A stretch of 64,000 nucleotides of DNA from Actinomadura syzygii (lineage in GTDB: Bacteria; Actinomycetota; Actinomycetes; Streptosporangiales; Streptosporangiaceae): assembly GCF_008085905.1 (NCBI RefSeq), contig NZ_VSFF01000008.1:248001-312000 (forward strand), given 5' to 3'. Shown here piece by piece: positions 9,289-16,652 of this stretch; the first letter of the stretch is position 1; each line of letters opens with the position of its first letter. The notes under the pieces are model-generated. The model did not search any database and was not told the origin of the DNA. It was given only the letters and a program-made list of their open reading frames with translations. Position numbers and translations under genes: made by a program.

Positions 9289-9504
9289 CGCCGCCTCCCT
9301 CGGACGTCCGTCACATGCGGTCATCAGACTACGACGGAGCCTCATCGTCGGCCGGACGCTTCGCCGCCGCCGTCGCCCTCGGCGGCGGGGTGCGACGGCG
9401 CGCAACTCCGATCGTGCTCGACGTCCCTCCGGGGCGGTGACCGGGAACGATCCGGGCGGTCGCGGATGTCCGCTACCGGACATCGGCGTGCTCACCGATT
9501 GTGA

Positions 9505-9533
9505 TTGATGATCTTCGTAGCGTTACCTACGCT
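9505..9533 (+). promoter_or_regulatory. Sigma70-type promoter giving a leaderless mRNA
   Basis: TTGATG (9505-9510) and TACGCT (9528-9533) are separated by exactly 17 bp. The expected transcription start, 7-8 nt after the -10 box, falls on the A of the ATG at 9541. No Shine-Dalgarno sequence precedes that ATG. Leaderless transcripts are common in actinobacteria. Confidence 0.55.
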
Positions 9534-9540
9534 CGGGGGC

Positions 9541-10611
9541 ATGGCGATACCGACCGAGCAGATCGGCAGCATTCCCAGGACCCCCGAACTGTTGGCCGCG
9601 ATGACGGCCCACGCCGCCGGCGAGGTCGGCGACGCCGATCTGGCCGCCGCGCGGGACGCGGCGGTCCGCGACACCATCCAGCGGCTGGAGGCGACGGGCT
9701 CTCCGGTCGTCAGCGACGGCGAGCAGGCCAAGCCGAGCTTCGCCACCTATCCGATCGCCGGGCTCCCCGGCCTCGCGCCCGAGGGCGTGGTCATACCGTT
9801 CGCGGACGGCCACCAGCGGCAGTTGCCCGTGCTGACCGAGGGACCGTTCCGGTACCAGGTCCACGCCGACACGTTCTACCGGGTCGCGGCGGAACACGCG
9901 CGGGTGCCCGTCAAGCAGGCCGTGATCGCGCCGTCCGCGCTCAGCCTCCTCTACCCACCGTCCGGTGTTTCCGGGTATTCGCGCGAGGCTTTCGTGACCG
10001 ATCTGGTCTCGGAGGCGGAGGCCGACATCCGGGGGCCGCTGGACGCCGGGGCCCACGCCGTCCAACTCGACTTCACCGAGGGCAGGCTCTCGCTCAAGCT
10101 CGACCCGAGCGGCGGCGTCCTGGACGACTTCATCGCGCTCAACAACCAGGTCCTGGAGCGCTTCACCGACGCCGAGCGCGCCCGGATCGGCGTGCACACC
10201 TGCCCCGGCGGCGACCAGGACTCCACCCACAGCCTGGACGTCGACTACGCCGGGCTGCTGCCCAGGCTGTTCCAGCTCAGGGCCGGAAACTTCTACGTCC
10301 AGCTGGCGAGCGAGGCCGACCCGGAGAAGGTCCTCGCCGTCATCGCCGAGCACCTGCCCGCCGACGCCCGCGTCTTCATCGGGGTCACCGACCCGATCGA
10401 CCCGCGCGTCGAGACGCCGGAAGAGGTCCGCGACCGGGTGCTCGTCGCGGCCCGCCACCTGCCGATCGATCGGCTCGGCACGTGCGACGACTGCGGCTTC
10501 TCGCCGTTCGCCGACGACACGTCCACCTCCCGCGAGATCGCCTTCGCGAAGATCGCCGCCCGCGTCCAGGGCACCGCGCTCGCCGCTCGCCGGCTCGGTC
10601 TGGAGAGCTAG
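9541..10611 (+). CDS. MetE C-terminal-like (cobalamin-independent methionine synthase family) protein
   Basis: The 356-residue protein begins MAIPTEQIGSIPRTPELL and contains SDGEQAKPSFATYP, AVQLDFTEGRL and IGVHTCPGGDQDST, then DDCGFSPFADD near the end. These positions match the C-terminal barrel of MetE: the His and Cys of HTCPG and the Cys of the DCGF segment are the zinc ligands that activate a thiol. The protein lacks the MetE N-terminal half, like the many short MetE-like proteins of archaea and actinobacteria, whose thiol acceptors and methyl donors are mostly unknown; some are archaeal core methionine synthases. The start is fixed by the leaderless promoter at 9505-9533. A strong hairpin follows at 10628. 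Confidence 0.75.
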   Translation: MAIPTEQIGSIPRTPELLAAMTAHAAGEVGDADLAAARDAAVRDTIQRLEATGSPVVSDGEQAKPSFATYPIAGLPGLAPEGVVIPFADGHQRQLPVLTEGPFRYQVHADTFYRVAAEHARVPVKQAVIAPSALSLLYPPSGVSGYSREAFVTDLVSEAEADIRGPLDAGAHAVQLDFTEGRLSLKLDPSGGVLDDFIALNNQVLERFTDAERARIGVHTCPGGDQDSTHSLDVDYAGLLPRLFQLRAGNFYVQLASEADPEKVLAVIAEHLPADARVFIGVTDPIDPRVETPEEVRDRVLVAARHLPIDRLGTCDDCGFSPFADDTSTSREIAFAKIAARVQGTALAARRLGLES

Positions 10612-10627
10612 CGACCCGCCCCCCGCA

Positions 10628-10666
10628 GGCCCGTGCGGACGGCACGCCCCGCCGTCCGCACGGGCC
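10628..10666 (+). terminator. Strong hairpin terminator after the MetE-like gene
   Basis: A perfect 16-bp stem (10628-10643 with 10651-10666) with a 7-nt loop starts 17 nt after the stop codon. There is no T-run. Confidence 0.75.
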
Positions 10667-11054
10667 CCGCCCATCCGGGCAGCGTGAACAGGCCCGCGAG
10701 CCGGGTGAGGCGGTCCGGGACAGCCCGGTTGTAGACCCCTGGCGCCGGGCCGCTGCCGGACGTCCTCGGACGCGACCAGCTCGACCTGCCCGAGACGGGC
10801 GTCTGCTCCAGCGACCTCCCTGCCGAGGACCCCGGCGCCGCTTCCCCATTATCATTGCGGGCTTACCGCGCGCCGATGTGGTGGCGGTGCGTTCATCCGG
10901 AGGCGCGGAATCGGCCTGCCCCACGATCACCGCGCGACATTGGTCTTCACCGTCCGCGGCCCCATGAGCTAAGTTCCCGGCCGGGTCGTCCCGGTGCGCG
11001 CCGGGCCTTTGGGTCCGCCGTTTCTTGCGGGCCCGGCGCACTTAGGGGGACCCC
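10667..11054. other. Intergenic region, about 390 bp, possible gene remnant
   Basis: No convincing gene is present. The forward frame from 10735 reads with coding-like composition for about 40 codons (including LPDVLGRDQLDLPETGVCSS near 10755-10815) and then runs into Arg/Pro-rich sequence. It lacks a start and a ribosome site, so it may be the decayed end of a lost gene beside the ArsC homologue. The part nearest 11040 holds the GGGGGA ribosome site of the next gene. Confidence 0.35.
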
Positions 11055-11474
11055 ATGGACGACAAACCAAGCGTCCTGTTCGTCAGCGTCCACAACGCGG
11101 GACGCTCCCAAATGGCCGCCGCCTACCTCACCCACTTCGCGGGCGACGCGATCGAAGTCCGGTCCGCCGGATCGGCCCCGGCCGAGCGGATCAACCCCGC
11201 CGTCGCCGAGGCGATGGCGGAAGAAGGCATCGACATCTCCGCCGAAATCCCGAAGGCCCTCACCGTCGACGCGGTGCCGGCGTGGGACGTCGTCATCACC
11301 ATGGGCTGCGGCGACACCTGTCCCGTCTTCCCCGGCAAACGCCACGAGGACCGGCCACTCGACGATCCGGCGGGGCAAGGCGTCGAAGCGGTCCGTCCGA
11401 TCAGGGACGAAATCCGCGTCCGCATCCAAGAACTCGCCGCCGAACTCACCGGCGCGCCCGGCCGGGGAAAGTAA
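11055..11474 (+). CDS. ArsC-type low-molecular-weight phosphatase/arsenate reductase homologue with Ser in place of catalytic Cys
   Basis: The protein has 139 residues. It matches the actinobacterial arsenate reductase line throughout: VLFVSVHNAGRSQMAAAYL, RSAGSAPAERINPAV, DVVITMGCGDTCPVFPG and LDDPAGQGVEAVRPIRDEI. In the family the active loop is C-x5-R, with Cys as nucleophile; here the codon is AGC, so the residue is Ser. The second cysteine pair (CGDTC) and the Arg and Asp of the loop (RSQ, DDPAG) are kept. Without the nucleophile the usual reduction of arsenate is not expected, unless a different sulfur takes over. No ArsR, ArsB/Acr3 or ArsT gene is adjacent. Family membership is clear; the activity is not. 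Confidence 0.8.
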   Translation: MDDKPSVLFVSVHNAGRSQMAAAYLTHFAGDAIEVRSAGSAPAERINPAVAEAMAEEGIDISAEIPKALTVDAVPAWDVVITMGCGDTCPVFPGKRHEDRPLDDPAGQGVEAVRPIRDEIRVRIQELAAELTGAPGRGK

Positions 11475-11572
11475 GCGCCCGGCGGCGAGTCGAGTCCGTA
11501 ACCAGGCGACTTCTATGGCGGACCGGACGACCGGCCGGGAAGACCGCCGTGCTACGCGACCTGTCCGGGCTC

Positions 11573-11578
11573 TATACT
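11573..11578 (+). promoter_or_regulatory. Candidate -10 box of the lsr2 gene
   Basis: TATACT lies about 70 nt upstream of the lsr2 start in an otherwise GC-rich stretch. No good -35 hexamer sits 16-18 bp before it, so this is weak. Confidence 0.35.
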
Positions 11579-11647
11579 TCTGGATCCACGATGCGTTCGA
11601 TTCGCTAAAGTAACGGTGACGTAGCGCCACGAGATGAAAGGCAGAAA

Positions 11648-11974
11648 ATGGCTCAGAAGGTACAAGTCATCATGACGGACGACCTCGACGGCGGTGCGGC
11701 GGAGGAGACCGTCTCCTTCGGCCTCGACGGCAGGGTCTACGAAATCGATTTGAGCGAGAAGAACGCCAACAAACTCCGGCGCACTCTGCACGCCTACATG
11801 GAGAGCGGCCGGCGGCTGAAGGCCACCAGGGGCGGGCGCCCCGCGGCCCGCGGCGCCGGGAACCGCGAGCGGTCCGCCGAGATCCGCGAGTGGGCGAGGC
11901 AGGCCGGGATCAAGGTCAACGACCGTGGGCGCATTCCCGCCACCGTGGTCGAGCAGTACGAGGCCGCGCACTAG
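11648..11974 (+). CDS. lsr2: Lsr2 nucleoid-associated protein
   Basis: The 108-residue protein carries both halves of Lsr2. The N-terminal dimerisation part has DDLDGGAAEETVSFGLDG and YEIDLSEKNANKLR. The C-terminal DNA-binding part has SAEIREWARQAGIKVNDRGR followed by IPATVVEQYEAAH, including the RGR AT-hook-like tripeptide that enters the minor groove. Lsr2 is the actinobacterial counterpart of H-NS: it coats AT-rich, often horizontally acquired DNA and silences it. A GAAAGG ribosome site precedes the ATG. A hairpin at 12020-12059 closes the unit. Many actinomycetes carry two lsr2 copies; whether this is the main copy cannot be told here. Confidence 0.95.
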   Translation: MAQKVQVIMTDDLDGGAAEETVSFGLDGRVYEIDLSEKNANKLRRTLHAYMESGRRLKATRGGRPAARGAGNRERSAEIREWARQAGIKVNDRGRIPATVVEQYEAAH

Positions 11975-12019
11975 CGGTCCCCGGACCGGACGCGGACGCT
12001 CGCCGGGAGGCCGGCGGCT

Positions 12020-12059
12020 TCGCCTGGCCGCCTCGTCGCCGAGCGAGGCCGCCAGGCGA
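12020..12059 (+). terminator. lsr2: Hairpin terminator after lsr2
   Basis: A 16-bp stem with one mismatch (12020-12035 with 12044-12059) and an 8-nt loop lies 45 nt after the lsr2 stop. Confidence 0.6.
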
Positions 12060-12148
12060 TTCTGCGGCCCGGCGGCGCCGCGCGCGGGGATGCCCGGGGG
12101 GCATGCCTCGCTGACCATGTGAAATCCACCGAACCGGTATGTCGCGGC

Positions 12149-12166
12149 CAGGATGCTAGCATCCTG
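12149..12166. promoter_or_regulatory. 18-bp perfect palindrome, candidate operator
   Basis: CAGGATGCTAGCATCCTG is an uninterrupted perfect palindrome 51 bp before the start of the flavin oxidase gene at 12218. Its place in the promoter region suggests binding by a dimeric regulator. No regulator gene is adjacent. Confidence 0.5.
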
Positions 12167-12217
12167 TCAAATTAGGAAGGTAGCGATCAGGGCGCGACAC
12201 GCCCGGGGGAGGGCGAG

Positions 12218-13513
12218 ATGATCGGCGGTGATCTGCGGAGGGCGGTCAGGGGACGGGTCCTGACGCGCGACGACGACGGCTTCGACGCGGCGCGCAGAGC
12301 GTGGAACCTGACGGTCGAGCAGCCGGTGGCGGCCGTGGTGGAGGCCGCCGACGCCGCCGACGTGGCCGCGCTCGTCCGGTACGCCCGCCGCGCCGGGCTG
12401 TCGGTCGCCGCCCAGGCCGCAGGCCATGACGCGTCCGGCGACGTCGAAGGCGTGATCTTGCTGCGCACCGGCCGCCTCGACGGCCTGCGCGTGCGCGCGG
12501 ACGAGCGGACCGCCCAGGTGGGCGCGGGCGTCGACTGGGGCCGGGTGCTGGCGGAAGCCGGGCCTCGCGGGCTGACCGGGCTGGCGGGCAGTTCGCCCGC
12601 CGTCAACGTGACCGGATACACGCTGGGCGGGGGCCTGTCGTGGTTCGGCCGAAGGTTCGGCTGGGCCGCCGACAGCGTCCGCGCCGCCGACGTCGTCGAC
12701 GCGGACGGGAACCGGACGCGGGTGACCGAGACGTCCGATCCCGAGCTGTTCTGGGGGCTCAGGGGAGGCGGCGGCGACTTCGCGCTGGTGACGTCCCTCG
12801 AATTCGACCTGTACCCGGCGCCCGTCCTGTACGGCGGACGGGTGGTCTGGCCGGACGCGCGCGCCCCCGAGGTGTTCGACGCCTTCCGGGCGATCACCGC
12901 CGACGCGCCGCGCGAACTGGCCGTCTGGTTCAGCCGGTTCGCCTTCCCCGGAGCCCCGCCGATGGCGGCCCTGGATCTCGCCTACCTGGGCTACCCGCGC
13001 GAGGGCGCCGCGCTCGTCCGCGCCATCGGGAAGATCGACGGGGTGATCAGCGACACGCGCGGGACGCTGCCCATCGCCGACCTCGGCGGAATCGCCGCCG
13101 AGCCGACCAAGCCGTCCGCGTCGATGCCCCGCGCGGAACTGCTCACCGGCCTGGACGACGCCCTCGCCACGGAGCCGATCGATCCGCTGCTCTCCGTCCA
13201 GGTCCGGCATCTGTCCGGCGCGCTGGCCGAGCCGGGCCCCGGCCCGAGCGGAGCCCTGACCGAGCCCTATAGCCTCCACCTGGTCGGCGTCGGCCCCAAC
13301 CCCGACCTGGCGCGTGCGACCCGCGCCGGACAGGCCCGTTTCGTCGAGCGTTTCCGCGCCATCGTCACCGGACGCAAGCCCTACACGCTGCTGGCCCCCG
13401 GCGAGACGGCGGCCGACTTCTTCGCCCCGCCGGTCCTCGCCCGGCTGCGCGAGTTGAAGCGCGCCCGCGACCCGCACGACGTCTTCCGCGCGAACCACCC
13501 CGTCCTCACGTAG
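12218..13513 (+). CDS. FAD-linked oxidase of the berberine-bridge/PCMH type
   Basis: The protein has 431 residues. The PCMH FAD domain spans about residues 30-205: VAALVRYARRAGLSVAAQAAGHDASGD contains the His that is usually linked to the flavin 8-alpha position. The region where bicovalent members carry Cys reads GLAGSSPAVNVTGYTLGGGL and has none, so attachment is probably by His only. The C-terminal end LRELKRARDPHDVFRANHPV matches the BBE tail, where D/P/x-F is a typical ending. Such enzymes oxidise alcohols, sugars or alkaloid-like substrates with oxygen; the substrate here is unknown. A GGGGGAGGG ribosome site precedes the ATG and an 18-bp palindrome lies upstream. Confidence 0.85.
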   Translation: MIGGDLRRAVRGRVLTRDDDGFDAARRAWNLTVEQPVAAVVEAADAADVAALVRYARRAGLSVAAQAAGHDASGDVEGVILLRTGRLDGLRVRADERTAQVGAGVDWGRVLAEAGPRGLTGLAGSSPAVNVTGYTLGGGLSWFGRRFGWAADSVRAADVVDADGNRTRVTETSDPELFWGLRGGGGDFALVTSLEFDLYPAPVLYGGRVVWPDARAPEVFDAFRAITADAPRELAVWFSRFAFPGAPPMAALDLAYLGYPREGAALVRAIGKIDGVISDTRGTLPIADLGGIAAEPTKPSASMPRAELLTGLDDALATEPIDPLLSVQVRHLSGALAEPGPGPSGALTEPYSLHLVGVGPNPDLARATRAGQARFVERFRAIVTGRKPYTLLAPGETAADFFAPPVLARLRELKRARDPHDVFRANHPVLT

Positions 13514-13581
13514 GCGGTCTCTCGCCCCTCCGGCGCTGTGACCTCGGGCTTCGCTCTCTTTGACCGTTCCATGCCCGGCCA

Positions 13582-13611
13582 TTGACGGTTGCATGTTGTA
13601 TGTGACAACAT
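13582..13611 (+). promoter_or_regulatory. Promoter with overlapping GntR-like inverted repeat before the ABC importer operon
   Basis: ATGTTGT (13593-13599) and ACAACAT (13605-13611) form a perfect 7-bp inverted repeat around 5 bp. TTGT-N5-ACAA resembles sites of GntR/FadR-type repressors, one of which is encoded at 20230. TTGACG at 13582 could be the -35 box, 18 bp before CAACAT at 13606, so bound repressor would cover the promoter. Confidence 0.45.
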
Positions 13612-13728
13612 CCACGCCACGTGAGCGGCGCCACCCCTGCGTGGGGTGGGCCCCGGCCGCAGACGGAGGAGCGAGTTCGCGCGAGGCCCGGCCACGGGCC
13701 GCGGCGCGCCGCGGAAAGCGAGGAGTTC

Positions 13729-14706
13729 ATGAAGGTTCGAGCACGCGTTCTGGGCTCGGTGCTGATCGCTGCGTCACTCGTCCTCGCCGGATGCGGCGGG
13801 GGCGACGACTCAGGCGACGGCGACAAGGGGAAGAAGATCACCGTCGCGACCCAGCCGGACTTCTTCGGGGTGCCGCTGTACTTCGCGGTGCAGAAGGGCT
13901 TCCTGAAGAAGCAGGGTCTGGACGCCAAGCTCCAGAAGTTCCCGACCGGCGTCGAGGGCACCGAGGCTGTGGCGACCGGCCAGGCCGACTTCACCACGGT
14001 CGCGGGATTCCCCGTGGTCAGCCTCGCGGCCAGGAAGGCGCAGGTGAAGGTGATCGGGCACAACGCGACGTCCGCCAAGTGGTGGGGATTCGTGACCGAC
14101 GGCAGCATCAGCAAGCCGTCGGACCTCGAAGGCAAGACGGTCGGGTTCCAGTCCAACTCCACCGCGAACTACTGGTTCGACCAGTTCGTCGCGTTCCACA
14201 AGCTGGATCGTTCCAAGATTAAGATCGTGGACGCCAAGTTCGCGCAGCTCGTCCCGACGTTCGCGCAGGGCAAGGCCAACGCGATCATCCACTTCGAGCC
14301 CAACGTCTCCAAGGCCGTCGCCAGCAAGAGCGGCGCCAAGGTGACCTGGTGGGGCGGTGACGACAACCTGCTCCCGTTCTACGGCTACGTCGCGGCCGGC
14401 CCGAAGGTCTACAAGGACAAGGACACGGCCATGCGCGTCCTGCGCGGGCTGCGCGAGACGGCCGAGTACATGAAGAACAACGAGGCCGAGGTCATCAAGC
14501 TCGCCAAGGAACTCACCGGCATGACCGACGACGCCGCGATCAAGGAGATCCTCGCCCAGATCGACTTCAGCCTCGCGTTCGACCCGAAGAGCGTCGAGCA
14601 GGTCCAGCAGATCGCGGACTACCAGCTCCAGCACAAGCAGATCAAGGAGCGCGTGGACGCGCAGAGCCTGGTCGAGGCGAGCTGGGTTTCGGAGTCGGAG
14701 AAGTAA
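13729..14706 (+). CDS. ABC transporter substrate-binding lipoprotein (SsuA/THI5-like)
   Basis: The 325-residue protein has a lipoprotein signal peptide ending in the lipobox LVLAGC, so the mature protein is anchored to the outer face of the membrane. The body is of the NMT1/THI5/SsuA class: ITVATQPDFFGVPLYFAVQKGFLKKQGLD, then TEAVATGQADFTTVAGFP and KPSDLEGKTVGFQSNS. This class binds sulfonates, pyrimidine precursors, riboflavin or nitrate-like anions. Trp and Tyr residues near the cleft (AKWWGF, NYWFDQF) suggest an aromatic or planar ligand, which is inference. The ATG at 13729 is preferred over an in-frame upstream start because the signal peptide begins there; GAGGAG lies only 3 nt before it. 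It is first gene of the importer operon, with an attenuator-like hairpin after it. Confidence 0.85.
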   Translation: MKVRARVLGSVLIAASLVLAGCGGGDDSGDGDKGKKITVATQPDFFGVPLYFAVQKGFLKKQGLDAKLQKFPTGVEGTEAVATGQADFTTVAGFPVVSLAARKAQVKVIGHNATSAKWWGFVTDGSISKPSDLEGKTVGFQSNSTANYWFDQFVAFHKLDRSKIKIVDAKFAQLVPTFAQGKANAIIHFEPNVSKAVASKSGAKVTWWGGDDNLLPFYGYVAAGPKVYKDKDTAMRVLRGLRETAEYMKNNEAEVIKLAKELTGMTDDAAIKEILAQIDFSLAFDPKSVEQVQQIADYQLQHKQIKERVDAQSLVEASWVSESEK

Positions 14707-14735
14707 CGGTCTTCTCCCTCCCCCCGGGAAAACGG

Positions 14736-14776
14736 CCCGGACGGCGGGCGGGCATTGGGGCGGCCCGCCGTCCGGG
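14736..14776 (+). terminator. Intra-operon hairpin between binding-protein gene and LLM gene
   Basis: A perfect 14-bp stem (14736-14749 with 14763-14776) has a 13-nt loop. Such hairpins after a binding-protein gene often give partial termination or protect the upstream mRNA, so that the binding protein is made in excess. Confidence 0.6.
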
Positions 14777-14806
14777 GCACCAACGCACAGCACGTGGAGG
14801 CACGTC

Positions 14807-15754
14807 GTGGAAATCGGGATCTCACACCTGCCGGTGTCGCCGTCCCGCGCGCTGCGCCTCGCCCAGATCGCCGACAGCACCGGCATCGCGAGGTTCGGGG
14901 TGGCGGACTCGTCGCACCTGTTCGGCGCGATGTACCCCACCGTGCAACTGATCCTGTCCCGGACGTCGCGGATCAAGGCCGGGCCGTTCGTCACCAACCC
15001 GGTGACGCGGCACCCGTCCGTGCACGCGGCGGACGTCGCCGCGCTGGCGTCGCTGTACTCCCCGGACCGGATCGCGGTCGCGATGGGCACCGGCGACTCG
15101 GCCGTGCACAGCGTGGGCCTGCGTCCGGCCAAGGCCGAGGACGTGGGCCGCGCGCTCGGGACGATCCGCGCCGTCGCCCCGGACGGGGTGACGCTGGAGC
15201 TCGCGGCGAGCGGGCCGAAGGCGGCCTCGGCCGCGACGGCCGAAGGCGTCGACGGGCTGGTGCTGGGCGGCGGGATGTCCGTCCCGTGGACGCGGCGGCT
15301 CATCGAGGCGGCCGGGCCCCGGCCGCTGACCGCGCAGGTGTTCCTGATCGGCCACCTGGTGGAGCGCGAGGACGAGGTGAAGCGGGCGCGCGCGGCCGTC
15401 CGGGCCTCGGTCCTGGCGGTGGCGCGGCACGCGATCGGCGTCGACATGGCCGGACGGGACGTCCCGTCCCGGCTGCGTCCGGGCCTTGAGCAGGCGTTCG
15501 CCCGCTACGACTTCGCCGCGCACGCCAAGGCGGACGGCGCGAACGAGCGGCTCCTGGACGACCACCCCGAAGAAGAGGCGTACCTGTTCGAGCGTTTCGC
15601 GGCGGTCGGCACGCCGGGCGCCGTCGCGGAGCGCCTCCGCGAGTTCCAGCGGGAGAGCGGGATCGACGGCGCCGTGCTGAGCACGACCGTCCCCGACCCG
15701 GACGCGCACGTCGCCCTCACCGGCGAACGGCTGACCACCGCGCTCCGCCCATGA
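14807..15754 (+). CDS. LLM-class flavin-dependent oxidoreductase
   Basis: The 315-residue protein starts MEIGISHLPVSPSRALRLAQIAD and follows the luciferase-like monooxygenase / F420 reductase barrel: FGVADSSHLFG, IKAGPFVTNPVTRHPSVHAADVAALASL and RIAVAMGTGDSAVHSVGL, where RHP and GTGDS are typical cofactor-site segments. The TGTPxxVAERLREF-like end (GTPGAVAERLREFQRESG) is also characteristic. Members use FMNH2 or F420; the sequence alone does not decide which. Position within the importer operon suggests it acts on the imported compound. GTG 14807 has GGAGG 6 nt upstream. Its TGA overlaps the ATG of a mini-ORF (ATGA, 15751-15754). Confidence 0.85.
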   Translation: MEIGISHLPVSPSRALRLAQIADSTGIARFGVADSSHLFGAMYPTVQLILSRTSRIKAGPFVTNPVTRHPSVHAADVAALASLYSPDRIAVAMGTGDSAVHSVGLRPAKAEDVGRALGTIRAVAPDGVTLELAASGPKAASAATAEGVDGLVLGGGMSVPWTRRLIEAAGPRPLTAQVFLIGHLVEREDEVKRARAAVRASVLAVARHAIGVDMAGRDVPSRLRPGLEQAFARYDFAAHAKADGANERLLDDHPEEEAYLFERFAAVGTPGAVAERLREFQRESGIDGAVLSTTVPDPDAHVALTGERLTTALRP

Positions 15755-15786
15755 GCACGCCCATGAGCACGCCCATGAGCACGCCC
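15751..15786 (+). repeat. Three perfect 12-bp tandem copies
   Basis: ATGAGCACGCCC is repeated three times without change (15751, 15763, 15775), with a diverged fourth copy at 15787. Each copy supplies an in-frame ATG of the mini-ORF at 15751-15831 and an ATGA tetranucleotide. Confidence 0.9.
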
Positions 15787-15831
15787 ATGAGCGCGCACGC
15801 CCCCAACGACCCAGAGGAGAGGACGGCATGA
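15751..15831 (+). CDS. 26-codon mini-ORF coupled at both ends (MSTP repeats)
   Basis: The ATG at 15751 overlaps the TGA of the LLM gene (ATGA, 15751-15754) and the TGA at 15829-15831 overlaps the ATG of the ABC ATPase (ATGA, 15828-15831). The frame reads MSTP three times, then MSAHAPNDPEERTA. It carries ribosomes from one gene to the next with no untranslated gap, and its last part contains the GAGGAG site of the ATPase gene. The peptide has no recognisable family. It may be a translational relay or a chance frame from repeat expansion; the double ATGA is what the sequence shows. Confidence 0.45.
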   Translation: MSTPMSTPMSTPMSAHAPNDPEERTA

Positions 15832-16652
15832 CGCAACCGACCACGGGCTCGCAGCCGCGCTCGTCCGACGAGGGATTCGTCGTCATCGACGGCGTCTCCT
15901 TCTCCTATCCCGGCAGCTCGCAGCCGATCCTGCGGGACGTCAGCCTGACCCTGCGGCGCGGGGAGTTCTTCGTCCTGCTCGGGCCGAGCGGCTGCGGCAA
16001 GACGACGATCATGAACCAGGTCGCCGGGTTCGAGCGGCCGACCACGGGCTCGATCACCGTGGACGGCCGCCCCGTCAGCGGCCCCGGCCCCGACCGCGCG
16101 GTGATCTTCCAGGGCGACGACTCGCTGCTCGGGTGGCTCAACGTCCGGCACAACGTCGAGTTCGGGCTGCGCGCGCTGCGGGTCCCCGGCGCCGAGCGCA
16201 CGAAACGTGTGCAACGCGCGCTGGAGACGGTCGAGCTGGCCGGGCAGCAGGGCAAGTTCCCGCACGAGCTGTCGGGCGGGATGAAGCAGCGCGTCCAGAT
16301 CGCCCGCGCCCTGGTGGTGGACGCGCCCGTCCTGCTGATGGACGAGCCGTTCGGCGCCCTCGACGCGCAGACCCGCACCAACCTGCAGGACGCGCTCGCC
16401 GGACTGTGGGAGCAGTCGCAGCGGACCGTCCTGTTCATCACGCACGACATCTCCGAGGCGCTCATCCTCGGCGACCGGATCGGCGTGATGACGTCCGGCC
16501 CGGAGGCGCGGCTCCAGACGGTGATGGACAACCCGCTGCCGCGCCCGCGCCATCGCGGCACCGCCGAGTTCGCCGACCTGTACCAGCAGGTCGAGGACGC
16601 GGTGACGGCCGCGAAGTCCCGTCCACCGGCCGCGGCTGGGGAGTCGCGGTGA
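15828..16652 (+). CDS. ABC transporter ATP-binding protein (SsuB/TauB-like)
   Basis: The protein has 274 residues. Walker A is GPSGCGKT near 57-64, the Q-loop is VIFQGDDSLLGWLNV, the signature is LSGGMKQR, Walker B is VLLMDEPFGALD, and the H-loop is LFITHD. Best resemblance is to importers of the nitrate/sulfonate/taurine group. It energises uptake with the two permeases that follow and the lipoprotein at 13729. GAGGAG lies 8-9 nt before the ATG. The 3' end overlaps the next gene by GTGA (16649-16652). Confidence 0.92.
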   Translation: MTQPTTGSQPRSSDEGFVVIDGVSFSYPGSSQPILRDVSLTLRRGEFFVLLGPSGCGKTTIMNQVAGFERPTTGSITVDGRPVSGPGPDRAVIFQGDDSLLGWLNVRHNVEFGLRALRVPGAERTKRVQRALETVELAGQQGKFPHELSGGMKQRVQIARALVVDAPVLLMDEPFGALDAQTRTNLQDALAGLWEQSQRTVLFITHDISEALILGDRIGVMTSGPEARLQTVMDNPLPRPRHRGTAEFADLYQQVEDAVTAAKSRPPAAAGESR

